The notes beneath the pieces were generated by a model, which saw only the letters and a program-made list of their open reading frames with translations, searched no databases and was not told the DNA's origin. The translations under genes and the position numbers were made by a program. From the NCBI GenBank assembly GCA_964592405.1, contig CAZQBY010000005.1, positions 24,703 through 88,702 on the forward strand: 64,000 bases of DNA, in the 5' to 3' direction. The DNA is from CAZQBY01 sp964592405 [NCBI: uncultured archaeon]. Its GTDB lineage: Archaea > Altiarchaeota > Altiarchaeia > JAFGQM01. This document shows, piece by piece, positions 45,125-54,013 of this stretch. Each line of letters starts with the position of its first letter. The first letter of the stretch is position 1.

Positions 45125-47188
45125 ATGAAACTGAATAGGATAACTTTGTTCAAGAACGGCATCGGGTTCTTCGAGGGCGAGGCCTGTGTGAAAGAAGGCC
45201 GCTTCTCAATGGAATTCAAGAAGGAGCAGATGCCCGATGTTTTGAAGACGTTCCAAATCGTATCAGAGAATGGCGATTGCATACCCTTTTCTGTATTTGA
45301 CACAGCCAAGACGCTTGAGAAGACCTTAGAGGATATCGGAATAAACATCCCACCTGACGGCTCGTTGAAGGAGCTCCTAAAGCAGAGCATAGGCTATGAG
45401 GTCAGCGTCAAGCTGAAGAGCGGGAAGACTCTGGATGGCATCGTGCTGGGACTGGACCAGAAGACTTCCGTGTCAAAAGGGGGGGATTCTATTAAAGAAC
45501 CAACTGTGGTCCTACACTTAGACGACGGCAGCGTCAAGAGCGTGCCATTTGAGGACATGCTTTCCATATCACTAAAGGATGAGGGGAGAAAGGCAGAACT
45601 CAAGCGCTTCCTTGAGGAGATGAGGAAGAGCAAGAAGAAGGAGGCCAAGGCTCTGGACTTTGTGTTCGCTGGGAGTAAGTCTCCAAAGAGGGCGCGGATC
45701 TCCTACCTGGCGGAGATTCCTGTTTGGAAAGTGTCCTACCGCCTGAACATGGACGGCAAGAAGGGCAGGTTATCCTGCTGGGCAATCGTCGAGAACGGGA
45801 CCAGCCAGGACTGGGAGGATGTGCAGCTCTCTTTGGCTTCCGGAAAACCCATATCATTCAACTATGATATATACACTGGTAGGTACGCCCGCCGACCGAC
45901 GCTCACTATGCCGGAGGAGAGTACCCTCCTGCCGGCAGACTTTCAGGAAGTCGTACCAGAGCGGGATTTGGCTGTGCAGGATGAGGAGGCCCTTGATAAA
46001 GAGAAGCGCCTTACTAAGTGTGAAAAGACTAAGATGGAGCCTTCCAGTATGAGAGGATACACGCCACCTGTACCTATGGCGGCCCCTCAGATGCCGGAGG
46101 AGAAGCCCGAATTCGCCGAGAGAGAGGTCAGCTTCTCTAGAGAAATCTCAGTGCACTCATCGGAGGTTGAGGACACGACAATCTACAGCATAGCCGGGAA
46201 GGTCAACGTTCCCAAGGGCAAGTCGCTGTCTATTCCATTGTTCTCAAAAGAGGTAAAAGTCAGCAAGGTTTCGGTGTACAATGCGGACAATCATTCCAAA
46301 CATCCGATGCGCGTCGTGGAGCTCACCAATGATACCAAGTCTGCCTGGCAGACCGGACCTCTAGTGATATTTGACTCTGGGATCTATACAGGCGAGTCCA
46401 TACTCAAGAACATCAAGGTGGGCGAGAAGAAGAAGCTTTCTTACGCCTTGGACACGGACATCTTCGTCAGCGACCTGGGCGGCTCCATAAAGAGCATAGT
46501 TTCCAGGGTCCTGTGCGAGAAGGGTGTCGTCTACTTTGAGTACTGCGATGAGGAACTCAACGAATATGCGATAAAAAACAAGGGGGACTCCAAGAAGAAG
46601 GTGATAATAGAGCACCCGAAGAAGTACGGTGCAGTCTCAGTGTCTCCAAAGCCGGACGAAGAAACGACCGATTTCTACCGCTTTACAGTCAATGTCGGAG
46701 CGAAGGAGACGAAGAAGCTGAAATTCAAAATAGTGACAAGCAAGACCAATAGCGTCAAGCTGCTGAACAACCCGGACCTTGCCACTAACCTCTCTTGGTA
46801 CCTCAAGAACAAGTGGCTGAGTGGCAGGGAGGCAGACCTCATAAAGGGCTTCATCAGCGAGCAGATGAAGATAAATGAGCTCAAAAAAGAGCTGGCCAAC
46901 AAGGAGAAAGAGCGAGACCGGCTAATCCAGGACCTGAAGAGGGCAAGGGACAACTACAAGCTGTACGCACGTAATGGGAAGGGCGCCAGCACTGCCGAGA
47001 GCGCGGAGAAGGAAAAGCTGAGGGCAAAGTACAGGAAGAAGATCTCAGATATAGACTTGGAGATAGATGCGGTCAACGACGAGATAGAGAAGCTGCAGAA
47101 GGATATAAGGGAATGTGAGAAGAGCCTTGCCGATAGGGTGTCAAACACTTGGTTCGTAAAGAAGTTCAAGAGGGGGATATTCGGATGA
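45125..47188 (+). CDS. DUF4139-domain protein
   Basis: A 687-residue protein with the DUF4139 (mucoidy-inhibitor-like) core: YLAEIPVWKVSYRLNMDG, IVENGTSQDWEDVQLSLASGKP and the C-terminal beta region to about 560. Unusually for the family there is no signal peptide or membrane anchor, and the coiled coil (about 580-670, NELKKELANKEKERDR and DAVNDEIEKLQKDI) lies after, not before, the DUF4139 core. The function of the domain is unknown. It sits between argH and the second argG inside the GC-rich island. Purine-rich GGGGGCAGGCAGG just before the ATG may act as the ribosome-binding site. Confidence 0.75.
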   Translation: MKLNRITLFKNGIGFFEGEACVKEGRFSMEFKKEQMPDVLKTFQIVSENGDCIPFSVFDTAKTLEKTLEDIGINIPPDGSLKELLKQSIGYEVSVKLKSGKTLDGIVLGLDQKTSVSKGGDSIKEPTVVLHLDDGSVKSVPFEDMLSISLKDEGRKAELKRFLEEMRKSKKKEAKALDFVFAGSKSPKRARISYLAEIPVWKVSYRLNMDGKKGRLSCWAIVENGTSQDWEDVQLSLASGKPISFNYDIYTGRYARRPTLTMPEESTLLPADFQEVVPERDLAVQDEEALDKEKRLTKCEKTKMEPSSMRGYTPPVPMAAPQMPEEKPEFAEREVSFSREISVHSSEVEDTTIYSIAGKVNVPKGKSLSIPLFSKEVKVSKVSVYNADNHSKHPMRVVELTNDTKSAWQTGPLVIFDSGIYTGESILKNIKVGEKKKLSYALDTDIFVSDLGGSIKSIVSRVLCEKGVVYFEYCDEELNEYAIKNKGDSKKKVIIEHPKKYGAVSVSPKPDEETTDFYRFTVNVGAKETKKLKFKIVTSKTNSVKLLNNPDLATNLSWYLKNKWLSGREADLIKGFISEQMKINELKKELANKEKERDRLIQDLKRARDNYKLYARNGKGASTAESAEKEKLRAKYRKKISDIDLEIDAVNDEIEKLQKDIRECEKSLADRVSNTWFVKKFKRGIFG

Positions 47189-47243
47189 ATTTGTCGTGAG
47201 CAGGTTCCAAGTTCTTGCTCGCGCATTTGGGCATACCGGCCCA

Positions 47244-48431
47244 TTATTCCCTCAGTTTCCCCGCCACCTCGCTGGGAAGCCCCCACAGCTTGATGAAGCC
47301 CTCGGCCGACTTGTGGTCGAAGACGTCTTTCTTGTCGTATGTGGCCAGGCCCAGACTGTAGAGGGAGTTGGGTGACTCCCGCCCCACGACCTGCACACTC
47401 CCTTTGTAGAGCTTGAGCCTGACCTTGCCGGTGACGTGCTTCTGCGAGGATTCCAGGTAGGCGCTCAAATCATCCATGAGCGGGTCGAACCAGAGCCCAT
47501 AGTAGACCATCTCGGCGAACTTCTGGTCTATGCGCGCTTTGAAAGACTTCTGCTCGCGCGTGAGCACCATTCCCTCCAGATCCGCATGCGCGGCTATTAT
47601 TATGACTGCAGCCGGGGCTTCATAGACCTCCCTGCTCTTGATTCCGACCACCCGGTCCTCTATCATGTCTATCCGCCCGACGCCATGCTTGCCGCCGATT
47701 CTGTTGAGCGCGTCGATTAACTCTACTCCGCTCATATTCCTGCCGTTCAGGGAGACGGGCAACCCCTTCTCAAAGCCTATCTCGACGTATTCGGCCTTGT
47801 CCGGCGCCTTGTCCGGGTCGGCTGTCCAGCTGAAAGCGTCGCTCGGCGGCTCTGTCATAGGGTCTTCCAACACGCCGGCCTCTATGCTGCGGCCCCAAAG
47901 GTTCTCGTCCAGCGAATAGGGATTCTTTGATGTGACAGGGACTGGAATGCCGTTCTTCTTCGCGTATTCTATCTCCTCCTCACGCGTCATCCAGTTCTCC
48001 CGCACTGGGGCTATTATCCTGAGCTTGGGATTCAGTGCGCGCACTCCAACCTCAAAGCGCACCTGATCGTTGCCCTTGCCTGTGGCACCGTGCGCCACTG
48101 CATCTGCACATTCTTTCTCTGCTATATCAACCAAATATTTCGCTATCAGTGGCCGGCCAAGGGCTGTCCCGAGGGGATATCTTCCTTCATACATGGCATT
48201 AGCCTTGATAGCCTTGCAAATATAATCCCTGAAGAACTCCTCCCGCACGTCAAGGGAATAGGTGGCCACTGCACCAAGCTTCTTTGCCTTTTCCTCAATA
48301 GCCTTCAAATCTGTCTTCCCCTGCCCCAACTCAAGAGTAAGTGTAACGACATCAGTTTTGTACCTCTCCTGTAGCCACTTGACTGCCACAGATGTGTCAA
48401 GGCCTCCGGAATAGGCAAGAACAGTTTTCAT
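47244..48431 (-). CDS. argG: Argininosuccinate synthase (second copy, ArgG2)
   Basis: Second synthase, 395 aa, of the widespread bacterial/archaeal type: VLAYSGGLDTSVAVKWL at the N-terminus, GATGKGNDQVRFE, PVTSKNPYSLDENLWG and GIKSREVYEAPAA. Base composition changes within the gene: the 3' two thirds are GC-rich (36 of 60 at 47761-47820), while the 5' end is like the host (25 of 60 at 48181-48240), suggesting a recombination junction near 48100. It is divergent from uppS across 48 nt, with a shared AT-rich promoter region. Confidence 0.92.
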   Translation of the reverse strand: MKTVLAYSGGLDTSVAVKWLQERYKTDVVTLTLELGQGKTDLKAIEEKAKKLGAVATYSLDVREEFFRDYICKAIKANAMYEGRYPLGTALGRPLIAKYLVDIAEKECADAVAHGATGKGNDQVRFEVGVRALNPKLRIIAPVRENWMTREEEIEYAKKNGIPVPVTSKNPYSLDENLWGRSIEAGVLEDPMTEPPSDAFSWTADPDKAPDKAEYVEIGFEKGLPVSLNGRNMSGVELIDALNRIGGKHGVGRIDMIEDRVVGIKSREVYEAPAAVIIIAAHADLEGMVLTREQKSFKARIDQKFAEMVYYGLWFDPLMDDLSAYLESSQKHVTGKVRLKLYKGSVQVVGRESPNSLYSLGLATYDKKDVFDHKSAEGFIKLWGLPSEVAGKLRE

Positions 48432-48450
48432 GGTTTATATTTCATTTTCA

Positions 48451-48462
48451 CCAAATAAAAGG
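48451..48462. promoter_or_regulatory. AT-rich core promoter between argG2 and uppS
   Basis: CCAAATAAAAGG reads as a TATA-like element (CCTTTTATTTGG) on the minus strand about 25 nt from the argG2 ATG, consistent with a leaderless argG2 mRNA. On the plus strand it is about 23 nt from the uppS start. Confidence 0.4.
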
Positions 48463-48479
48463 GGTTTCTGGTGGCAAAT

Positions 48480-49154
48480 ATGAAGATTCCAAGGCATATA
48501 GCTCTCATTCCTGACGGCAATCGTAGGTGGGCGAGGGAGAAGGGACTAAAACCATGGGAGGGCCACAGGACTGGGATAGAACGGTTCAAGGATTTTCTCG
48601 ACTGGTGTTACGATTTGGGGGTTGAGGAAATAACGGCATATTCGCTATCAAGAGAGAATCTAACGAAAAGGACACCTGATGAGATGAGGTTTTTGTTTAA
48701 GCTCTATGAGGATGGTTTCAGGGAGCTGCTCTCCTCACCAAAGGTCATTGATAGAGAGGTCAGGGTAACTTTTGCCGGAGATTTAGAACCCTTTCCAAAA
48801 AGCCTGAGGGAGCTCATCTCAGATATCGAAGCCAAGACTGGGGAGTTCCAGAAGAGGCGCCTGAACCTTTGTCTCAACTATTCAGGGAGGGGTGAGATAT
48901 TGTATGCAGTGGAGAAGCTCATAAAGAACAGAAGAGATATAACGGAAGCCAACCTAGAGGAGTTTCTGCAGGTGAAGACTGCACCAGACCTTCTCATACG
49001 CACAGCTGAGCACAGGATAAGCAATTTTCTGCTCTGGCAGTGTGCATATAGTGAAATATATTTTACTGAGAAACTGTTTCCGGATTTCACCCGTGATGAT
49101 CTCATGCAGGCCCTGAAACAGTTCGCCAATACGGAGCGGAGGTATGGAAAGTGA
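48480..49154 (+). CDS. uppS: cis-Prenyltransferase (UppS family)
   Basis: Elongates allylic diphosphates with isopentenyl diphosphate to the polyprenol used as glycan carrier. KIPRHIALIPDGNRRWA at the very N-terminus carries the catalytic aspartate and phosphate-binding residues; the C-terminal APDLLIRTAEHRISNFLLWQ and YSEIYFTEKLFPDF segments bind substrate. The start is ATG 48480 with GGTGG at Shine-Dalgarno distance; a GTG at 48471 is in frame but would place that sequence inside the gene. It overlaps the next gene by 4 nt (GTGA). Confidence 0.94.
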   Translation: MKIPRHIALIPDGNRRWAREKGLKPWEGHRTGIERFKDFLDWCYDLGVEEITAYSLSRENLTKRTPDEMRFLFKLYEDGFRELLSSPKVIDREVRVTFAGDLEPFPKSLRELISDIEAKTGEFQKRRLNLCLNYSGRGEILYAVEKLIKNRRDITEANLEEFLQVKTAPDLLIRTAEHRISNFLLWQCAYSEIYFTEKLFPDFTRDDLMQALKQFANTERRYGK

Positions 49155-49639
49155 TATTGGGCAGGGGGGAAATATTCAAACTGGTCAGAGAGAAGAAGCT
49201 TATTGAGGAATTTGATGACAGGTGTCTGGAGGGGGCAGGATATGACCTCCGCATAGGCAAATTCTATAGGGTCTTTGGAAAGACGTATCTCAGTCCTGAC
49301 AAAAGAAAACTGCCTGAAATAGAAGAGATAACGGAGGAACAACTTATACTCAAACCCGGCGACTACATACTGATGGAAACCATAGAAAGGATAAACATGC
49401 CTGCAAATCTGGCTGCACGCGTCCTGAACCGCAGTTCACTCTTTAGGTGTGGAGCGACGACATTCAACGCCTTCGTGGATCCGGGATACTGCGGAAGGCT
49501 AACATTCGGACTCAAGAACATCTCCAGCCATGACCTCAGTATAGCCAAGGGAACCAGAATAGCGCAGATAGTGTTTGAGGAGGTTGTAGGGCAGACAGAG
49601 TTATACCGGGGGAGATATCAGGGAGGGAAGGTAGTCTAG
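49151..49639 (+). CDS. dcd: dCTP deaminase / dUTPase-family enzyme
   Basis: Deaminates dCTP, or hydrolyses dUTP, to supply dUMP for thymidylate synthesis; thymidylate kinase is also in the window. Dcd motifs: GAGYDLRIG near the N-terminus, RSSLFRCGA (catalytic Ser/Arg), FVDPGYCGRLTFGLKN and GTRIAQIVFEEV. The length of 162 aa is in range. Start is GTG 49151, overlapping the uppS stop. Whether it is mono- or bifunctional cannot be told by eye. The stop interlocks with the convergent archaemetzincin over CTAG. Confidence 0.9.
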   Translation: MILGRGEIFKLVREKKLIEEFDDRCLEGAGYDLRIGKFYRVFGKTYLSPDKRKLPEIEEITEEQLILKPGDYILMETIERINMPANLAARVLNRSSLFRCGATTFNAFVDPGYCGRLTFGLKNISSHDLSIAKGTRIAQIVFEEVVGQTELYRGRYQGGKVV

Positions 49640-50169
49640 AGAAGCTTTCTCAACTCTTCCCGACAGTTCTCACAAAAGAACGGCCTTTTGGCATCAACCA
49701 GCATGATATTGTCTGAAAATGACATGACACATTCTCTCCTCCTGCAGTGTTCCAGACCATAACAGTGTCCCAGCTCGTGGGCCGCCTCCTTCACTGCACG
49801 CTCTTTCACTCTCTCATAATTGGATTCCTTTCCATAGAAGCGCTCGTCCAAGCGGTAGAGAGATATCATACACAATCTGCCGCCCTTCTGGGCCACACCA
49901 AATATAAAATTCATATCACCCATAAATATGTCAAAGTTTGCAACAGCTATTATCTTATCAGCTTTGAGGTCTTTTGTCATTTCGTTTAGATAAGAAACCA
50001 GCTTATCGGCATCATACTGCTCCCGCTCGCGGTTGTATATATCCTCCTGCAGCGTTGGTATGGGGGGAAGTATCTCAACCCTTGAGAGAAAGGTGTTTCC
50101 CAAATGCTCCTTGAGATCAGAGAGTATCCTATCACTTATCTTGAGTATGGGGAGAATCAAGATTGACAT
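49636..50169 (-). CDS. Archaemetzincin (zinc protease)
   Basis: Metzincin-clan protease of unknown physiological substrate. The zinc-binding motif HELGHCYGLEH (HExxHxxGxxH) is followed at once by the four-cysteine pattern typical of archaemetzincins (C in GLEHC, REC, and FFCENC), which binds a second zinc, and by CVMSFSDNI with the Met-turn. Length 177 aa is typical and there is no signal peptide, so it is intracellular. Confidence 0.93.
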   Translation of the reverse strand: MSILILPILKISDRILSDLKEHLGNTFLSRVEILPPIPTLQEDIYNREREQYDADKLVSYLNEMTKDLKADKIIAVANFDIFMGDMNFIFGVAQKGGRLCMISLYRLDERFYGKESNYERVKERAVKEAAHELGHCYGLEHCRRRECVMSFSDNIMLVDAKRPFFCENCREELRKLL

Positions 50170-50208
50170 ATCAAAGTTTTAAGAAAAAAAGAGAAAAACA
50201 GCCAAGGA

Positions 50209-51108
50209 TTAGCTCCTCAGCCGCGTGCCACAGGACTGGCAGAATGTGGTTCCTGAATCATTCAGAGTCCCACATGCTGGACATTTTATCTGTGAAACCT
50301 GTTGAGCTGTTGTAGTTGCTGTTGTTGTCTGGGCCTGTGCAGGCTGGGCAGTGCCTGTAGCAGATGTCCCCCCTCCCTGAATGATTACGGGAGCCGATGC
50401 TGGAGCAGGGGCTTGGATTATGTTTGTTGTAGTTGCAACAGGCTGGCTGGCAGGTATCGGGGATGCCAGGATAGCAGACATCAGGGCTCCGCCCATGCCA
50501 CCGATTATTCCAACGATTATGGGGGTTATCAATACTACCCCCAGAAGCCAACCTACCCCCAGAAGGTTAAGGAGATCAACACCAGACGCCTGGCCTGCTC
50601 CTCCTACTGCCAAGAAGACATAGAGCGCCACTATCACGAGGGCAATGTAATAGCCCACAATCACAGAGGAAAACCCGGATACGAAGCCTCTACTGGCGGC
50701 GCCCCGCGATATGACACCGGCAATGACTCCGGCAATTAGGGCTGCTATGATAGGCAGTAGTACTCCAACTATGTTAACCGCCAGAGCGGAGGTAAACAGG
50801 GGTCCTAAACCCAAAGCCGCAGAGCCGACTAATATGCCCAAAAGCATGAGGTCCATATTCATTCCAGCCATATTGGGGGGCCCTCCTATGCCCATGCCAC
50901 CAAGAGAATTGAGGGCACTGGAGACCTCAATTATGGAGATGCATACAGGCTGCACCGGAACTCCCATTGCTGGCATTCCCATCGCGGTAGCTATACCACC
51001 AATGTCCACACAAACTGGGATGAACAGACCGAATATGCCGTTTAGAACAAAGAACACTATGAAGCCAAGCAGTATGGCCAATCCCATGGAACCTTGTTTA
51101 TAAGCCAT
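50209..51108 (-). CDS. Membrane protein with C-terminal zinc ribbon
   Basis: A 299-aa protein (from ATG 51108; a TTG at 51117 is also possible). Four to five hydrophobic segments (about 10-30, 90-110, 113-138, 148-172 and 185-212) with Gly/Met-rich loops, then an Ala/Thr/Gln-rich linker (about 220-270) and a zinc ribbon C-x2-C...C-x2-C (CPACGTLNDSGTTFCQSCG) at the end. The first loop has two cysteines (IPVCVD, QPVCIS). The combination resembles DUF5518-like archaeal membrane proteins, but I am not sure of the family. The function is unknown. Confidence 0.65.
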   Translation of the reverse strand: MAYKQGSMGLAILLGFIVFFVLNGIFGLFIPVCVDIGGIATAMGMPAMGVPVQPVCISIIEVSSALNSLGGMGIGGPPNMAGMNMDLMLLGILVGSAALGLGPLFTSALAVNIVGVLLPIIAALIAGVIAGVISRGAASRGFVSGFSSVIVGYYIALVIVALYVFLAVGGAGQASGVDLLNLLGVGWLLGVVLITPIIVGIIGGMGGALMSAILASPIPASQPVATTTNIIQAPAPASAPVIIQGGGTSATGTAQPAQAQTTTATTTAQQVSQIKCPACGTLNDSGTTFCQSCGTRLRS

Positions 51109-51267
51109 TTTAATCAATATTTACATAAACTCAATTGAAGGTTTATCTGCTTAAGTAACTAGTAGGGAAATAAAAATAATTTGAGATTTGCTACCCGGAG
51201 TTGCTATCCAGAGTTTGAAGTGTTGGAGCCCGGAGCATCAAATGAAAAAGGCAGGATATTAAACGAG

Positions 51268-51328
51268 TTTTAAAAATATAGAATTTTAAAAATATGCATT
51301 CAAACTAATACAATATCAAACTAATACA
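51268..51328. repeat. Two pairs of direct repeats, each with 16-bp period
   Basis: TTTTAAAAATAT occurs at 51268-51279 and 51284-51295; TCAAACTAATACA at 51300-51312 and 51316-51328. Both pairs are offset by exactly 16 bp. They fill the 258-nt gap upstream of the winged-helix gene and may be operator sites for it or promoter duplications. The rest of the gap is AT-rich without a gene. Confidence 0.5.
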
Positions 51329-51367
51329 GTAAATCAATAAATCATACGAGTCAATAATCCAGAAAAA

Positions 51368-51712
51368 ATGGTTTTGGGCATGGTAAAAAAGGCGGAGTAT
51401 GAGAAGGTTGTAAAGGGCAACAATGAGCTTCGCGCAAAAATGGAGAAACTCCGCTTGGAAAACGCCCTCCTGAAGGACCAGATACGGGCCCTCAGCACAC
51501 TTCCACCAGATGCAGGCCAACTGTACATCTTCATCCAACTCAAGATGAGTGTTACACTGGATGACATAATGAAGAGCCCGAAATTTTCTGGCATGGGTAA
51601 GAGAAAGATAAACACTGCACTAAAAAAACTCCTAAAGAGACGGCTGATTGAGGTTAATGTGCAGAATGGGGAGGAGAGATATTCTGTCAGAACCCCTGAA
51701 ATACCGGGTTAG
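51368..51712 (+). CDS. Coiled-coil winged-helix DNA-binding protein
   Basis: A 114-aa protein with a leucine-zipper-like coiled coil at about 8-42 (NNELRAKMEKLRLENALLKDQ) followed by a winged-helix-like domain (about 48-110: QLYIFIQLKMSVTLDDIM, GKRKINTALKKLLKRRLIEVNVQNGEERY). Probably a dimeric transcription factor. It is preceded by tandem repeats that could be its own operator. Start ATG 51368 is chosen as first in frame; M5 is an alternative. No named family recognised. Confidence 0.7.
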   Translation: MVLGMVKKAEYEKVVKGNNELRAKMEKLRLENALLKDQIRALSTLPPDAGQLYIFIQLKMSVTLDDIMKSPKFSGMGKRKINTALKKLLKRRLIEVNVQNGEERYSVRTPEIPG

Positions 51713-51766
51713 GAACAACAGAGAGTATATGCCCCCTATGCCCTCCCAGAATTCTGCTACCGGTTT

Positions 51767-52786
51767 TTACAAATCCAAAGATTTACAAATCCTGAGAATA
51801 TCCGAATATATGGCACTCTGAGTCTCTCTTCCTCCTGCCCCACGACCTATTATCGTTATGTCCTTTCCGATATCTGTTTTGAACAGGACAGCATTCAGAT
51901 TGCTCTCGATATTGAGCGGGTGGTTCTCCGGAACGAGTTTGGGTCCCACAGACAGACGGCCGTCTCCTATCTCAGCTATCAGCTTGATGGCATAGCCATT
52001 CTTCTTTGCAAGCTGCACCGCCTCCTTTGTAATCCCCCTTATACCAGTTATCTCAACATCCGAGAATTTTTTCTCCATACCCATTATATCATTGGCCAGT
52101 ATTACTGCCTTGGCTGCTGCATCTATTCCATCGATGTCATAGGTTGGGTTTGCTTCTGCATAGCCCAGCTCCTGAGCCTCCCGCAGGGCTGTTTCAAAAT
52201 CCATCCCACCCTTTGACATTTTGTTTAATATATAATTGGTGGTTCCATTGAGTATCCCCTCCATGCTTATAATCCTGTCCGCTTGTATACATTCACGGGC
52301 AAGATTCATCAGGGGCATGCCTCCTCCGGCAGCTGCTTCATAAAGAAGCCACAGATTCTTCTTACTTGCCAGCCCTCTGAGTTCCGAAAAGCGACTGGCA
52401 ATAGCACACTTGTCCGAGCTGACTACATGGAGACCATTTTTTAGGGATGCTTCTATCAGTTCAGCACCGGGGTTTCCTGTCCTAATATCACTTGGAACTA
52501 CTTCGACTGCTATATCTGCATGGACAGCTTCTATCATCTCTACCGAAGTCATCTTTTTCCACTGGACGAGGGTGTCGAGCCACTTTCCCTGTTTCCTCAC
52601 CTCAAGGGCTGCCTTCAGATCAATACCGTTCTCGTCAACAAGGCAGCCATTGTGCTCGCCTATGCCAACCACTATAATCTTGACACCATGCCTTTTCTGG
52701 ATATGGGCCTGTTTTTCTAAGAGCACCTGCGCAAAACCTCTTCCAATGACACCGAATCCAAACAACAATAGTCTGACTCTCTTCAT
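51767..52786 (-). CDS. hom: Homoserine dehydrogenase
   Basis: NAD(P)-dependent reduction of aspartate semialdehyde to homoserine for threonine and methionine synthesis. Rossmann loop GFGVIGRGFAQ (9-19), SSDKCA, EAAAGGGMPLMNL, EGILNGTTNYIL and LGYAEANPTYDIDGIDAA, with the catalytic lysine in GIDAAAKAVILA. Length 339 aa, without a fused ACT domain; that domain is supplied by the upstream gene, which overlaps by 4 nt. Confidence 0.95.
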   Translation of the reverse strand: MKRVRLLLFGFGVIGRGFAQVLLEKQAHIQKRHGVKIIVVGIGEHNGCLVDENGIDLKAALEVRKQGKWLDTLVQWKKMTSVEMIEAVHADIAVEVVPSDIRTGNPGAELIEASLKNGLHVVSSDKCAIASRFSELRGLASKKNLWLLYEAAAGGGMPLMNLARECIQADRIISMEGILNGTTNYILNKMSKGGMDFETALREAQELGYAEANPTYDIDGIDAAAKAVILANDIMGMEKKFSDVEITGIRGITKEAVQLAKKNGYAIKLIAEIGDGRLSVGPKLVPENHPLNIESNLNAVLFKTDIGKDITIIGRGAGGRETQSAIYSDILRICKSLDL

Positions 52787-53301
52787 GTTTGTATGCCGGT
52801 TATGAGCAATAAACCCTTCTTTTTGGCTGTTTTCTTTAACCTTTCCATTGCAGATTCCAAGGCTCCAGCATTCCCTGCACTTATTTCAGCAAAGACCGAG
52901 GATGGAGCCTTCAGGCTCTTAAGGCTGATGTCCAAAGACTTTATCATAACATCCCTGTCACAGACAGTATATATTGTGTCTCTTATATCAGTATCAATGA
53001 CATGGCCTATTAGGATAAACTCCTGAGTCAGCTGCAACTGGCCGACAGCTCCGCTTATGGACTTCCTTGTTATCTCTATGCCTTCAGTCTCCAGTGATTT
53101 TTCTATGGACCCAAACTGTTTTCCTGTAGCTTGGAACTGTATTATGACAGGAACCCTGCCCTCCCGTTTTTGCTCTCTCAGGTGGCTTATGGAGAAAAGA
53201 TTGGCACCATTCTTGGCGATAATATCCAGCACCCTTGAAAGCTCTCCCGGCCTATCTTCAAGTTTTATCTCGATCTTACACTCTTCCATTATGTTGTCCA
53301 T
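52783..53301 (-). CDS. ACT-domain regulatory protein of homoserine dehydrogenase
   Basis: A 172-aa protein of the COG2061 type. N-terminal ACT domain (KIEIKLEDRPGELSRVLDIIAKNGANLFSI) plus a second regulatory half (EFILIGHVIDTDIRDTI). Archaea commonly encode it just upstream of hom; the ATGA overlap with hom supports coupled translation and a complex in which it gives amino-acid feedback. The ligand (threonine is the usual guess) is inferred. Start is ATG 53301, or M5 at 53289. Confidence 0.88.
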   Translation of the reverse strand: MDNIMEECKIEIKLEDRPGELSRVLDIIAKNGANLFSISHLREQKREGRVPVIIQFQATGKQFGSIEKSLETEGIEITRKSISGAVGQLQLTQEFILIGHVIDTDIRDTIYTVCDRDVMIKSLDISLKSLKAPSSVFAEISAGNAGALESAMERLKKTAKKKGLLLITGIQT

Positions 53302-53314
53302 TGCGTCTTGTTAC

Positions 53315-53719
53315 CTATCCTGATTTCCCATGGGCCTTCCCTTGGGCCTTGAGAATTCTTAATGCCAGATATGCGGCGTTCTGGCCGTTGTCTATCCCAA
53401 CACAAGCTACTGGCACACCTTTTGGCATCTGTACAACAGATAACAGGGCATCAAGACCCCCCAGCTTTGACGAAACCGGTACGCCTATGACCGGCCTGTC
53501 CGTCTTGGATGCCACCACACCTGGAAGGGCAGCGGACAGCCCGGCTATACAGATGAACACTTCTGCATTGCTACTCCTGACTATCTTGTCCAAGCGCTCT
53601 GGCTCACGGTGGGCTGAGCAATACTCCATCCTGTAATCAACATCCGCATCCCTTAAGACACCCTCTACCCTCTTCACTATGGCTTCATCTGACTTGGAAC
53701 CAGCCAGTATCAGAATCAT
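53315..53719 (-). CDS. purE: Phosphoribosylaminoimidazole carboxylase/mutase PurE
   Basis: Carboxylation step of purine synthesis. [13 protein letters not shown] at the N-terminus binds phosphate; [10 protein letters not shown] contains the catalytic histidine; [14 protein letters not shown] and PVIGVPV complete the family pattern. At 134 aa it is shorter than typical bacterial PurE (about 165), ending soon after [10 protein letters not shown]. Only 14 nt separate it from the ACT gene, so it is probably part of the same transcript. purD is nearby. Confidence 0.9.
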   Translation of the reverse strand: MILILAGSKSDEAIVKRVEGVLRDADVDYRMEYCSAHREPERLDKIVRSSNAEVFICIAGLSAALPGVVASKTDRPVIGVPVSSKLGGLDALLSVVQMPKGVPVACVGIDNGQNAAYLALRILKAQGKAHGKSG

Positions 53720-53754
53720 GGCTTATTTATGCCCTAGCATCATAAAAATAATTA

Positions 53755-53988
53755 ATGGAAAGCCTGAAAGAAAGAGTTGAAAAATATCTTCAGCGGGCCA
53801 GGCCGCTTTTCTCAAAGCTCAGAAAGACGGACGGGGCCGGAGCGGAGAAAGTCTATGACAGCGCAATGAGATATTACTCTGATGCAGAGCATTTTTACAA
53901 GAAGGGGGAACATGCCAACGCACTGGCTGCGCTGGAATATGCCGAAGGATGGATGGATGCCGGAAAGGAAATGGGCTTTCTGGAGTAG
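53755..53988 (+). CDS. DUF357 family protein
   Basis: A 77-residue all-helical protein: AMRYYSDAEHFYKKGEHANALAALEYAEGWMDAG is the archaeal DUF357 signature, a TPR-like hairpin of unknown function. The full protein is one domain. Divergent from purE. Confidence 0.85.
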   Translation: MESLKERVEKYLQRARPLFSKLRKTDGAGAEKVYDSAMRYYSDAEHFYKKGEHANALAALEYAEGWMDAGKEMGFLE

Positions 53989-54013
53989 GCATGGGATAGT
54001 CGTCTTATGGAAT

